Notes: generated by a model from the letters alone, not told the origin. A stretch of DNA of 64,000 bases from Bacillota bacterium (GCA_023390335.1 JAEWCZ010000032.1:62001-126000), one strand, 5' to 3'. Shown: positions 1 to 8,772, counted from the first letter of the stretch. A program made the numbers and translations.

Positions 1-513
1 GTTGCCGGTATATCACTAACAACTCTTTATGCACCAAATGGGTGGATAGGAAAGTTTCTGGAGCCGTTAGGCATTAAAGTATCATATACGCCTTTGGGAA
101 TAACTGTGGCATTGATTTTTATTAGTTTTCCTTTTGTAGTAAGAACCGTTCAGCCGGTACTCCAAAGTATAGACAAAGAAGTGGAGGAGGCAGCAGTCTG
201 TCTTGGAGCGAGCAGATTCCAAACCTTTTGTAAAATTATAATCCCAGAACTTTTTCCTTCTATCATTACCGGATTTGCCCTATCCTTTGCAAGAGCCTTG
301 GGGGAATATGGCTCGGTAGTATTTATATCAGGGAATATGCCTATGAAAACAGAAATAACACCCCTTTTAATAAGAACAAAGCTGGAACAATATGATTATG
401 CGGGTGGAACAGCAGTTGCAGCAATTATGCTCATAATATCATTTTTAATGCTGTTAGCCATAAATCTCTTTCAGTGGTGGGCAGTTAACAGACATAAATT
501 TATACTTCATTAA
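1..513 (+). CDS. cysT: Sulfate/thiosulfate ABC transporter permease CysT, 3' part
   Basis: The reading frame is open from base 1, so the start lies upstream of the window; 170 codons are visible. It is a membrane-spanning permease of the molybdate/sulfate type. The cytoplasmic EAA loop that docks on the ATPase is clear (EEAAVCLGASRFQTF, then the P-E-L-F-P-S-I-I-T-G stretch), followed by the conserved ARALGEYGSVVFISGN segment typical of CysT/CysU. The last hydrophobic helix ends near the C-terminus. It is followed after 11 bases by cysW and then cysA, giving the standard order of a sulfate importer; the binding protein is probably upstream, outside the window. The family assignment is secure; sulfate as substrate follows from the APS reductase and ATP sulfurylase genes downstream. 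Confidence 0.93.
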   Translation, partial: VAGISLTTLYAPNGWIGKFLEPLGIKVSYTPLGITVALIFISFPFVVRTVQPVLQSIDKEVEEAAVCLGASRFQTFCKIIIPELFPSIITGFALSFARALGEYGSVVFISGNMPMKTEITPLLIRTKLEQYDYAGGTAVAAIMLIISFLMLLAINLFQWWAVNRHKFILH

Positions 514-524
514 AGGAGGACACA

Positions 525-1397
525 ATGGCAGGAAGCTTACCTTTGAACAATAAGGCTCTCAATACATATCAGAAAAGGGTGGCAAAGAATTCCGGTGCGG
601 TACAAAAAATGCTTACGGTACTGGCTTTACTCTTCTTTATACTAATGCTCTTTGTTCCGCTGATATCGGTATTTGTTAAAGCCTTTCAACAGGGAGTCAA
701 GGTTTATATGGCAGCTGTGACTGATTTTGTGGCACTTGAAGCTATTAAACTGACATTACTTACAATTATAATAGTGGTTCCGATAAATACTGTGTTTGGA
801 CTGGTAGCAGCATGGGCTGTATCCAAGTTCAGATTTAAGGGCAAAAACCTTCTCATAACAGTTATAGATTTGCCTTTTGCTATTTCTCCAGTGGTAGCAG
901 GCCTGATATTCGTTTTGCTTTTTAGTACAAGTCATGGCATTCTGGCCCCAGTATTAAATGAATTTGGTCTCAAAATAATTTTTGCACCTCCGGGGATAAT
1001 TCTTACTACATTATTTGTAACTCTGCCTTTTGTTGCCAGAGAACTTATTCCCCTTATGGAAGCACAGGGAACCTCTGAAGAAGAAGCTGCCCTGACATTG
1101 GGAGCAAGTGGCTTTAAAACCTTTCTGCTTATTACACTTCCAAATGTAAAGTGGGCATTGACTTATGGCGTTATGCTCACGGCGGCAAGGGCAGCAGGAG
1201 AGTTTGGTGCAGTATCTGTGGTGTCAGGACATATCAGAGGATTAACAAACACCGTTCCCCTCCATGTTGAAATACTGTACAACGAATACAAGTTTTCGGC
1301 TGCATTTGCAGTAGCCTCACTTTTGACAGTAATTGCAATCATAAATCTCATAATCAAAAATATAGCAGATTGGAAAATCCAACAGCAGGAAAAATAA
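525..1397 (+). CDS. cysW: Sulfate ABC transporter permease CysW
   Basis: This 290-residue inner-membrane permease is the second half of the sulfate channel and pairs with CysT. Hydrophobic segments begin near residue 28, and further helices run to about residue 280. The EAA motif is present (EEEAALTLGASGFKTFLLITLP), followed by ARAAGEFGAVSVVSGHIRG, which is characteristic of CysW. The start is set by a strong AAAGGAGG site just upstream of ATG 525. It lies 11 bases after cysT and about 40 bases before cysA, so the three are almost certainly one transcript. Length is normal for the family. Confidence 0.94.
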   Translation: MAGSLPLNNKALNTYQKRVAKNSGAVQKMLTVLALLFFILMLFVPLISVFVKAFQQGVKVYMAAVTDFVALEAIKLTLLTIIIVVPINTVFGLVAAWAVSKFRFKGKNLLITVIDLPFAISPVVAGLIFVLLFSTSHGILAPVLNEFGLKIIFAPPGIILTTLFVTLPFVARELIPLMEAQGTSEEEAALTLGASGFKTFLLITLPNVKWALTYGVMLTAARAAGEFGAVSVVSGHIRGLTNTVPLHVEILYNEYKFSAAFAVASLLTVIAIINLIIKNIADWKIQQQEK

Positions 1398-1440
1398 AAG
1401 AGTTGCAAGATTAAATTTACAAGTAATCGGAGTGAATAAT

Positions 1441-2514
1441 ATGAGTATAGAAATAACAAGTATTTCAAAGACATTTGAATCATTCAAAGCACTTTCGGAT
1501 ATAAATCTCAAAATTAATACCGGAGAGCTTGTGGCTTTACTGGGTCCTTCAGGCTCAGGTAAAACAACGCTTCTCAGGATCATTGCAGGACTTGAAACAG
1601 CAGACGGGGGTAGTATTCTGTTTGACGGAGAAGATAATACCGGGAGAAGTACACAGGATAGGAAAGTCGGCTTTGTTTTTCAACACTATGCATTGTTCAA
1701 GCATATGACAGTATTCGAAAATATAGCCTTTGGACTTAAGGTAAGACCATCTAAACTTAGGCCTGGAAAAGAGGTTATAGAAAAAAAGGTTAATGAGCTA
1801 TTGTCACTGGTAAAAATGGAGGAACTCGCAAAGCGTTATCCCAGTCAGCTATCGGGAGGACAGCGTCAAAGAATAGCACTTGCAAGAGCGTTGGCTGTTG
1901 AGCCTAGAGTACTTTTGCTGGATGAGCCTTTTGGCGCGTTGGATGCAAAAGTGCGTAAAGACCTTAGAAGATGGCTCAGGAAGCTTCATGATGAATATCC
2001 CATTACCAGTGTATTTGTTACACATGACCAAGAGGAAGCCCTTGATGTAGCTGACAGAATAGTAATTCTAAATCAGGGAAAAATTGAACAAATGGGTACG
2101 CCTGAAGAAGTCTACGACAATCCGGCGAATCCCTTTGTCTATAACTTTCTGGGAAATGTAAACCTGTTTCACGGGCGAGTACACAACGGAAAAATTGAGC
2201 TTGGGAGCTTGAAGTTGGATTCTCCAGAACATTCAGAAGCCATTGACAGGAAAATCATTAGTTATATTCGCCCTCACGATATTGAAATAAGTCTGGAGCA
2301 ATATAAAAATGAATTCGTTTCAGCGGAGGTTATTTTTATAAGAGCAGTAGGGCCTATTGTAAACCTCGAGATGAAAAGAATTGACACCGGAGAATACATA
2401 GAAGCTGAAATCAGCAAAGATATTTATAAAACACTTGCACTAAAGGAAAGACAGACCGTATATGTCAAGCCAAAGGATTTTAAAGTCTTTATCCCTGAAG
2501 ATTATATGATATAA
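1441..2514 (+). CDS. cysA: Sulfate ABC transporter ATP-binding protein CysA
   Basis: This is the ATPase of the sulfate importer, about 357 residues. Walker A is GPSGSGKTT (about residues 36-44), the signature is LSGGQRQR, and Walker B is VLLLDEPFGALD with the switch His in VTHDQEEA. The C-terminal third (after about residue 235) is a TOBE-like regulatory domain with IRPHDIE, as in CysA/ModC. I chose ATG 1441 because a CGGAG site lies about 8 bases upstream; a GTG nine bases earlier is in frame but would overlap that site. No second ATPase for the molybdate permease at 56.3 kb is visible in the window, so sharing is conceivable but unproven. Confidence 0.94.
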   Translation: MSIEITSISKTFESFKALSDINLKINTGELVALLGPSGSGKTTLLRIIAGLETADGGSILFDGEDNTGRSTQDRKVGFVFQHYALFKHMTVFENIAFGLKVRPSKLRPGKEVIEKKVNELLSLVKMEELAKRYPSQLSGGQRQRIALARALAVEPRVLLLDEPFGALDAKVRKDLRRWLRKLHDEYPITSVFVTHDQEEALDVADRIVILNQGKIEQMGTPEEVYDNPANPFVYNFLGNVNLFHGRVHNGKIELGSLKLDSPEHSEAIDRKIISYIRPHDIEISLEQYKNEFVSAEVIFIRAVGPIVNLEMKRIDTGEYIEAEISKDIYKTLALKERQTVYVKPKDFKVFIPEDYMI

Positions 2515-2564
2515 AATTTTTGCATACTTTTGTCTAAATTGGAAAAAAGTTAGGATGTGATTTA

Positions 2565-3761
2565 ATGATTGATAATAATATTTTCAGCAGGTTAAGTCCG
2601 GAATCAAAAAAGATATTCAGTTTAATTCTACACAACCGGGCATCAACCAAAGGCACTCTGTCAAAACTATCTGGCATAAAACTCACAAGCCTTAACAGAA
2701 TGATGCAGCCTCTTGAGGATATGGAACTACTGGCGAAATCAGAAACCGGAGAATCAACAGGAGGCAGGAAGCCGATTTTATATGATGTAAATCCTTCAGG
2801 TTACTATATAGTAGGAATAGATATATCCAGAACATATACCCAGATTGTTTTAACTAACCTTAAAATGAAACCAGTTAAAAAGTACAGGTTTGATATGAAC
2901 AGAGAATCAACTCCTAAAATTGTACTTAGCAAAATACTAAGCTGGATAAAGGAAGTCAAAGATAAACTGAAAGAAGAAAACGGTTCTATTATAGGTGTTG
3001 GCATAGGTACTGTAGGCCCTATTGATAAAAAAAGAGGACTGGTACTAAATCCGGAAAACTTTGTAGCTCCCGGATGGGAAAATATACCCCTGAAATCAAT
3101 ATTTGAAAAAAGATTGGGAGTCCCGATTGTAGTAGACAACGGAGCAAATGCTGCGGTACTTGCTGAAACCAATTTCGGAATTGCAAAAGAAATAAAAAAT
3201 GTAATTTATATTAATTGCGGTATAGGGATAAGAATGGGAATAATTGCATCAGGAATGTTTGTAAGAAATATTAACGATGCTGAAGATGCCTTTGCACATA
3301 TGGTTGTGAATGTTAATGGTATGAAATGCTCCTGCGGAAACAAAGGTTGTATTGAGACTTATTCATCTATCTATTCTATAGTTGAAAGATTCAAAGAATT
3401 AAACGAGAAATCTGACTTGGGGCCAATACCAAAGGAAGTTTCTTATGTTGAAATCTGTAAAGCTGCAGAAATGATGAAGACTCCGGCACAAGATGTTATA
3501 ACTTATGCAGCGGAGTACATGGGAGAAGGTCTTGCCAATCTTATAAAGTTGCTGAACCCCGGTATTGTAATTTTAAGCGGACCCCTTATCAGAAATTCTC
3601 AGGTTTTTTATGATATATGCACAGATATGGCTTTTAGAAAAAGTCATTTGCAAAAAGACGGAAGGGTTGTTTTCAACAGAGGGGGTCAATTTAATAAAAT
3701 TGCTATTGCTATTGGGGCTAGTGCCATTGTATTAGAGAAATTTTTGGGTAATGAGCTTTAG
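2565..3761 (+). CDS. ROK-family transcriptional regulator in the sulfur operon
   Basis: This 398-residue protein has an N-terminal winged helix-turn-helix (about residues 15-75, with TKGTLSKLSGIKLTSLNRM and the wing GGRKP) followed by a ROK sugar-kinase-like domain. The ROK zinc site is intact (CSCGNKGCIE, preceded by an AHMVVNVNG stretch). In active ROK kinases the motif around the catalytic base reads N-D-x-N; here it reads VDNGANAA, with Gly in place of Asp. I infer that it binds a sugar or sugar phosphate without phosphorylating it and acts as a repressor. It sits between cysA and cysH in the same direction with short gaps, so it probably controls sulfur assimilation or is autoregulatory. 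A ROK protein here is unusual, since CymR- or LysR-type regulators are more familiar for cys genes. Confidence 0.85.
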   Translation: MIDNNIFSRLSPESKKIFSLILHNRASTKGTLSKLSGIKLTSLNRMMQPLEDMELLAKSETGESTGGRKPILYDVNPSGYYIVGIDISRTYTQIVLTNLKMKPVKKYRFDMNRESTPKIVLSKILSWIKEVKDKLKEENGSIIGVGIGTVGPIDKKRGLVLNPENFVAPGWENIPLKSIFEKRLGVPIVVDNGANAAVLAETNFGIAKEIKNVIYINCGIGIRMGIIASGMFVRNINDAEDAFAHMVVNVNGMKCSCGNKGCIETYSSIYSIVERFKELNEKSDLGPIPKEVSYVEICKAAEMMKTPAQDVITYAAEYMGEGLANLIKLLNPGIVILSGPLIRNSQVFYDICTDMAFRKSHLQKDGRVVFNRGGQFNKIAIAIGASAIVLEKFLGNEL

Positions 3762-3788
3762 TAATAATTCATAAAAGGAGAAATAAAA

Positions 3789-4511
3789 ATGAGAGAACTT
3801 GATTTAAAAGTATTAAACTCTGAAAAAAAGAATGGAAAAGAAGCTATCAGTTATATTCTGGAAACAATGGGGCCTTCCAATATAGCACTGGCTTCCAGCC
3901 TATCCTTAGAGGATCAGGTACTTACACATATGATTTTAAATATTAACCCTAAGGCGAGGATATTTTTCATTGATACGGGAAGACATTTTCAGAAAACCTA
4001 CGACCTGATGGAAGAAACAATGTGCTCTTATAAGTTTACCTACGAAGTATATGCTCCTGAAAGGGAAGATATTGAAGAAGCTGTTTCAAAGCTAGGACCG
4101 AATTTTTTCTATGACAGTGTGGATTCAAGAAAAAAATGCTGTGAAATCAGAAAGGTCAAACCTCTTAAAAGAGTACTTAGCACTGTGGACGGATGGATTT
4201 GTGGTCTGAGAAGAGAACAGTCGCCTACCAGACAGGACATGAAAATATTTGAGTGGGATCATGGCAATTCCATTTACAAAATTAACCCTATAGTATTTTG
4301 GTCAGAAGAAGATGTGTGGGAATATATAAAAGCTCATAACATTCCTTATAGTAACCTATACCGGAACGGATTCCGCAGTATCGGATGCCAGCCGTGTACC
4401 AGAGCCGTACAACCCGGTGCAGATATACGAAGCGGAAGATGGTGGTGGGAAGATCCTGATAAAAAAGAATGCGGTCTCCATTTGGGAACGACACATTCTG
4501 CAAATTATTAG
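3789..4511 (+). CDS. cysH: Assimilatory adenylylsulfate (APS) reductase
   Basis: This 240-residue cytoplasmic enzyme reduces activated sulfate to sulfite using thioredoxin. The PP-loop-like N-terminal region (ALASSLSLEDQV) and FFIDTGRHFQKTYDLM are typical of the CysH fold. Two cysteine pairs, CC at residues 117-118 and GCQPC at 200-203, form the [4Fe-4S] site that separates APS reductases from PAPS reductases, and the catalytic Cys lies in the C-terminal ECGLH. The APS type means no APS kinase is needed, which agrees with the damaged kinase-like domain in the cysN product. A GGAG site precedes ATG 3789. It is followed by cysD after 36 bases. Confidence 0.93.
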   Translation: MRELDLKVLNSEKKNGKEAISYILETMGPSNIALASSLSLEDQVLTHMILNINPKARIFFIDTGRHFQKTYDLMEETMCSYKFTYEVYAPEREDIEEAVSKLGPNFFYDSVDSRKKCCEIRKVKPLKRVLSTVDGWICGLRREQSPTRQDMKIFEWDHGNSIYKINPIVFWSEEDVWEYIKAHNIPYSNLYRNGFRSIGCQPCTRAVQPGADIRSGRWWWEDPDKKECGLHLGTTHSANY

Positions 4512-4547
4512 CGTAGTTTAAAATTATTCATTATATGGAGGTTTGCT

Positions 4548-5429
4548 ATGAATCACTTGGATAAATTGGAGGCGCAGAGTGTTTATATATTAAGAGAAGC
4601 ATACAGAGAATTTAAGAATATATGCATGCTCTGGTCTATAGGAAAGGATAGTACAGTTCTTTTATGGCTGGCAAGGAAGGCGTTTTTTGGACATGTACCC
4701 ATGCCCCTTGTACATATTGATACACATTATAAGATTCCCGAAATGATAAAATACAGAGACGATTTGGCGCTAAAGTGGAAACTTACCATGGTTTACGGTG
4801 AAAACAGTGAAGCACTGGTACAGAAAAAAACCTTCCCCGACGGAAATGCAGACCGTATAACCTGCTGCCAACAGCTTAAATCAGAAGCATTGAAAAATAC
4901 ACTATCGGGTGAATGGATTAGATATTCTTTGGATCACGCCAAGGGTAAATATGTTCTGGATTCAAACAGAGAACAATATACCGGAGTTATTGTAGGCGTA
5001 AGGGCTGACGAAGAAGGCAGCCGCTCAAAAGAAAGGTACTTTTCACCAAGGGACAAGGAAAACGACTGGGATGTGGGAGATCAACCACCGGAATTCTGGA
5101 ATCAGTTTAAAACGGATTTTGCTCCTGGGACACATATCAGAATACATCCTCTTTTGGATTGGACGGAACTCAATATTTGGGAATACATAGAAAGAGAGAA
5201 TATTCCCATTACATCACTATATTTTGATCAGGGCAATGGAAAACGTTACAGATCCCTCGGATGCTACCCATGCACATCGCCAGTAGAATCAACAGCGAAA
5301 AATGTGAATGAGATAATCGAAGAATTAAAAAGCGGTAAATTTGCAAATATAGCAGAAAGATCAGGCCGTGCGCAGGATAAAGATGACGGTGGCGGGCTTG
5401 AAACACTTCGTAGGGGAGGTTATATGTAA
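4548..5429 (+). CDS. cysD: Sulfate adenylyltransferase subunit 2, CysD
   Basis: This 293-residue ATP sulfurylase catalytic subunit makes APS from ATP and sulfate together with the GTPase CysN. The PP-loop SIGKDST lies near residue 32, followed by VHIDTHYKIPEM. RADEEGSRSKER and the C-terminal GRAQDKDDGGG are standard CysD features. The start has a TATGGAGG site. cysN begins one base after its stop, so the two subunits are translationally linked. Confidence 0.95.
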   Translation: MNHLDKLEAQSVYILREAYREFKNICMLWSIGKDSTVLLWLARKAFFGHVPMPLVHIDTHYKIPEMIKYRDDLALKWKLTMVYGENSEALVQKKTFPDGNADRITCCQQLKSEALKNTLSGEWIRYSLDHAKGKYVLDSNREQYTGVIVGVRADEEGSRSKERYFSPRDKENDWDVGDQPPEFWNQFKTDFAPGTHIRIHPLLDWTELNIWEYIERENIPITSLYFDQGNGKRYRSLGCYPCTSPVESTAKNVNEIIEELKSGKFANIAERSGRAQDKDDGGGLETLRRGGYM

Positions 5430-5430
5430 T

Positions 5431-7203
5431 ATGGACAACAAAGAGCAAATGAACATAGTTATTGTAGGACACGTGGACCATGGAAAGAGTACTGTAATAG
5501 GAAGATTGCTGGCAGATACCGGTTCACTTCCTGAAGGTAAGCTGGAATCGGTTAAGGAATACTGCAAGAAGAATTCCAGACCCTTTGAATATGCATTTCT
5601 TCTGGATGCACTAAAAGACGAACAGGCACAGGGAATCACTATTGATACTGCCAGATGTTTTTTTAAAACAAATAAAAGAGACTACATTATTATTGATGCA
5701 CCGGGGCATATAGAATTCCTGAAAAACATGGTAACAGGTGCATCCAGAGCAGAAGCAACACTTCTGGTAATAGATGCCAATGAAGGAATCAAAGAGAACT
5801 CAAAACGTCACGGGCACATTGTCTCAATGCTTGGTATCAAGCAGGTTGTGGTTTTGGTTAATAAAATGGATTTGGTAGACTTTAATGAAGGTGTTTTTAA
5901 CTCTATAACCGAAGAGTTTACTGAATTTCTTAATAAAATCAATATAAAACCAATAAACTTCATTCCCATAAGTGCATTTAACGGAGACAACATTGCAGAG
6001 AAATCCCGCTTCACACCTTGGTATAAGGGGTCTACAGTTCTGACGCAATTAGATTCCTTCGCCAACAAAAAGGAAGATAACCAACTGCCCTTCCGTATGC
6101 CCGTACAGGATATCTACAAGTTTACTGAGGAAAATGACTACAGAAGAATTGTTGCAGGTACTATTCTGAGCGGAACATTAAATGCTGGAGATGAGGTTTT
6201 ATTCCTGCCTTCAAAGAAAAAAAGCATTATAAACAGTATTGAGGGCTTTAATGTACCTCCGACAGATAAAGCCGATGCCGAGCAGGCAATAGGTGTAACC
6301 TTGAAAACACAAATATACATAAAATCAGGAGAGCTGATGGTTAAGGCAAATGAAATTCAGCCGGTATTGAGTTCGCGTTTCAGAGTAAATATTTTTTGGG
6401 TAGGCAAATTTCCGCTAATTAAAAATAAGAATTATAAACTTAAAATAGGGACTTTAAGGGTTACTGTAAAGCTGGCGGAAATTCTGAATATAATTGATGC
6501 AGCAGAACTGAATATAGATACCTTCAAGGAACAGGTAGAAAGACACGATGTGGCAGAGTGCATACTTGAAACCGCCAAACCTATTGCTTTTGACCCTATT
6601 TCTCAAATGGAAATGACAGGTAGATTCGTTATTGTGGATAATTATGAAATTTCAGGCGGTGGAATTATTCTTGAGGGCGCATCCGAAAAGGATAATTCGT
6701 ACCAGAGTTATATTAATGAAAGAGAATTTTGCTGGGAGCAGGGACTGGTTTCTTCAACTATGAGAGAAGAGATTTACGGTCATAAAGCCAAGTTCGTTGT
6801 TTTAACCTCCGGTAATGAAGAATATTCACATTCCATACAACAGATTGGAAAAGAACTAGAGTACAAATTGTTCAAATCAAATTATATTACCTATTATCTC
6901 GGTATAACAAGCCTTGAAGATGTTTCCGGTGACAGGGACAGCCAGATAGTACAGATTGGTGAACTTGCCAGAGTATTTACCGATGCAGGGCAAATATTTA
7001 TTACCTCTGTATTCAATTTGGATGATTATGAAGCGCAAAAGCTACTGAATGAAAATAATGAAATAATAATTGTTAATATAGGAGAATCACCATTTGACAG
7101 CTATGTGCCTGATGAAGATATCGAGTATTCGGATATCGGGGAGGTTGTTGATTGCCTATTTGGCTTAATTAAAAAAATAATAATAGCGGAGTTGAAGAGA
7201 TAA
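5431..7203 (+). CDS. cysN: Sulfate adenylyltransferase subunit 1, CysN, with degenerate APS-kinase-like C-terminal domain
   Basis: This protein of about 590 residues has a translation-factor-type GTPase first: G1 GHVDHGKST, G2/G3 region with ITIDTARCFF and DAPGHIEF, and G4 NKMD. Two beta-barrel domains follow to about residue 420. The remaining 170 residues resemble CysC: an R-x-x-IVQIGELARVFTDAGQIFIT segment matches the APS-kinase region RxGEVAxLFADAGxI, but the Gly-rich P-loop expected near FVVLTSGNEEYS is absent. I infer a CysNC fusion whose kinase half is inactive, consistent with the APS-type reductase upstream. The start is ATG 5431, with GGGGAGG 12 bases upstream. The ending is intact, and a broken sulfite reductase gene follows. 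Confidence 0.92.
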   Translation: MDNKEQMNIVIVGHVDHGKSTVIGRLLADTGSLPEGKLESVKEYCKKNSRPFEYAFLLDALKDEQAQGITIDTARCFFKTNKRDYIIIDAPGHIEFLKNMVTGASRAEATLLVIDANEGIKENSKRHGHIVSMLGIKQVVVLVNKMDLVDFNEGVFNSITEEFTEFLNKINIKPINFIPISAFNGDNIAEKSRFTPWYKGSTVLTQLDSFANKKEDNQLPFRMPVQDIYKFTEENDYRRIVAGTILSGTLNAGDEVLFLPSKKKSIINSIEGFNVPPTDKADAEQAIGVTLKTQIYIKSGELMVKANEIQPVLSSRFRVNIFWVGKFPLIKNKNYKLKIGTLRVTVKLAEILNIIDAAELNIDTFKEQVERHDVAECILETAKPIAFDPISQMEMTGRFVIVDNYEISGGGIILEGASEKDNSYQSYINEREFCWEQGLVSSTMREEIYGHKAKFVVLTSGNEEYSHSIQQIGKELEYKLFKSNYITYYLGITSLEDVSGDRDSQIVQIGELARVFTDAGQIFITSVFNLDDYEAQKLLNENNEIIIVNIGESPFDSYVPDEDIEYSDIGEVVDCLFGLIKKIIIAELKR

Positions 7204-7204
7204 G

Positions 7205-7671
7205 GGACAGGTAGATTACAATGAACTAAAAAATGGCGGATTCATTCAGCAGATTCAAAAAAATAACTTTTCTATGAGATTGGGTATTGTGGGAGGACGG
7301 ATTCAGGCAGAATAACTGCAAAAAGTATATGAAATTGCAAGTAAGTACGGACAAGGTTATATACATATGACTTCTAGACAAAGTATAGAAATCCCGTTTA
7401 TTAAGTTAGAAGACATCGAAACAGTAAAGCAGGAGCTTGCTGAGGCAGAATTGTATCCTGCTGCCAGCGGGCCAAGAATAAGAACCATTACAGCCTGTCA
7501 GGGAAACAGCTTCTCCCTATTATATTCTCAAAAGATGAACTGTTCAAAGTTGTCGATACAACTCTTAGATTTTTTCAAATGCACGGCAAAAAGGGTGAGC
7601 GCTTCAGATATACTGTTGAGGGGTAGGCTGGGAGTTATTTGAAAAAAGAACTGGAAGGAGGCTTTGTAAAA
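7205..7671 (+). pseudogene. Decayed sulfite/nitrite reductase (siroheme and 4Fe-4S type)
   Basis: Reading from 7211 gives a recognisable N-terminus (ELKNGGFIQQIQKNNFSMR, then GIVGGRI), interrupted by TAA at 7313 where family members have Gln. The same frame continues with EIASKYGQGYIHMTSRQSIE and RIRTITACQGN, the landmark sequence of the sulfite/nitrite reductase ferredoxin-like half-domain. Directly after ACQGN the siroheme/cluster region is missing, and a different frame gives the C-terminal part (KDELFKVVDTTLRFFQMHG, then KKGERFRYTVE), broken again by TAG at 7624. It therefore carries at least one nonsense codon, a large internal deletion and frameshifts. It lies directly behind cysN, where the sulfite-reduction step belongs. 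An ATG at 7367 opens a 91-codon frame, but I regard that as part of the relic. Confidence 0.85.
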
Positions 7672-8576
7672 TGATGTATGATGTAATTATTGTAGGAAAA
7701 GGGCCGGCAGGCCTGTCTGCTGCCATTTATACAGTCAGAGCAAATCTCAAAACACTTGTGATAGGGCAGAACAACAGCGGACTTATTAAAGCCACTAAGA
7801 TTGAAAATTATTTTGGTTTTTCCGAAGCTGTCAGTGGCAGTGATTTATTAAAGGCAGGTGAGCTGCAGGCTCAAAGGCTCGGAGCAGATATTACTGATGA
7901 AGAAGTATTGGGAATTAACAAGACAGATAATTTTGAAGTTACTACCCGTGAGAAGAGTTATTATGCAAAAACGGTATTATTGGCAAGCGGTCAACCACAG
8001 AAAAAATTAGAAATAGACGGTCTCAAGGAAATGGAGGGAATAGGAGTGAGTTACTGCACGACCTGTGACGGCTTCTTTTACAGGGGCTTGAAGGTTGGGG
8101 TTCTGGGCAATAAAGATTTCGCAATTCATGAGGCTAAAGAGCTAACAGCCTTTACCAATGATATCACCATATATACAAATGGAAAAGAACTGGAATTCAA
8201 GGGTGATTATAATAAAATATATGAGAATTTCACAATAGTGAATAAACCCATACAAAAGCTTAACGGAAAGGACTGCCTTGAGGTAATATATTTTACAGAT
8301 GGCTCCTTTGAAAAGCTGGACGGATTGTTTATAGCAAATGATGTTGCTTCAGGTATTGACTTTGCAAAAAAACTTGGTGTTTTGACAAAGGGTGCTTCTA
8401 TTGTCGTGGATGAAAACCAGAAAACCAACATTGACGCTTTATACGCAGCAGGCGACTGCACCGGAGGCTTCAAGCAGATAGCTACGGCAGTTGGTCAGGG
8501 TGCATTGGCTGCCGGAAAAATTGCAGAGTTTATAAGATCAAAAAAATTAATTAACATAGAATTAACATTCTCTTAA
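7671..8576 (+). CDS. Thioredoxin-reductase-like flavoprotein, probably ferredoxin-dependent type
   Basis: This 301-residue FAD protein has an N-terminal dinucleotide fold (VIIVGKGPAGLSAA), the redox pair CTTC at residues 129-132 inside YCTTCDGFF, and a C-terminal FAD motif YAAGDCTGGFKQIATAVGQG. The second dinucleotide site is degenerate: family members that use NADPH have GGGxSA and HRRxxxR, while here the equivalents read VLGNKDFA and YTNGKELEF. Clostridia are known to have flavin thioredoxin reductases that take electrons from ferredoxin and lack these motifs, so I infer that subtype. It would recharge the thioredoxin used by the APS reductase. A GGAGG site precedes ATG 7671; ATG 7674 is an equal alternative. 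Confidence 0.85.
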   Translation: MMYDVIIVGKGPAGLSAAIYTVRANLKTLVIGQNNSGLIKATKIENYFGFSEAVSGSDLLKAGELQAQRLGADITDEEVLGINKTDNFEVTTREKSYYAKTVLLASGQPQKKLEIDGLKEMEGIGVSYCTTCDGFFYRGLKVGVLGNKDFAIHEAKELTAFTNDITIYTNGKELEFKGDYNKIYENFTIVNKPIQKLNGKDCLEVIYFTDGSFEKLDGLFIANDVASGIDFAKKLGVLTKGASIVVDENQKTNIDALYAAGDCTGGFKQIATAVGQGALAAGKIAEFIRSKKLINIELTFS

Positions 8577-8615
8577 TAGACGAAAAGATGTTTTGTATAT
8601 TATAATAAGCTTGTT

Positions 8616-8702
8616 AAAGGGGAGTAGTTATTAAATAACTAAGTCAACATACATGATGCAACTGCATCTGGCTTTGTTTCCTATATGGTTAACGAGACTT
8701 TT
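8616..8702 (+). promoter_or_regulatory. yybP-ykoY (manganese) riboswitch aptamer
   Basis: The leader upstream of the TerC gene contains AAAGGGGAGTAG at 8616-8627 and AACGAGACTTTT at 8691-8702, the two conserved ends of the yybP-ykoY aptamer, with CATCTGGCTTTG between them. Its 3' end overlaps the 5' arm of an intrinsic terminator, a normal expression platform for an ON switch. The class binds Mn2+ and commonly controls Mn exporters such as TerC-family proteins, which fits the gene below. Recognised by eye from conserved blocks; a covariance search would settle it. Confidence 0.85.
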
Positions 8703-8742
8703 AACATAATCTGAAAACTGATTATGTTAAAAGTCTTTTTTT
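8695..8742 (+). terminator. Riboswitch-controlled intrinsic terminator
   Basis: A perfect 17-base stem (8695-8711 paired with 8720-8736) with an 8-base loop is followed by a run of T. The 5' arm begins inside the last conserved block of the aptamer, so ligand binding should prevent this hairpin and let transcription reach the gene at 8773. Confidence 0.88.
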
Positions 8743-8772
8743 ATATATAATTTAATATCAGGAGGACGTTAA

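Noticed and set aside
1163..1583. Minus-strand frames opposite cysW/cysA and many similar ones across the window.
   Set aside because: They lack ribosome sites and mirror the codon pattern of the well-supported + strand genes.
7367..7642. An independent 91-residue protein.
   Set aside because: It is in frame with the sulfite-reductase relic and its second half runs in the wrong frame of the ancestral gene.
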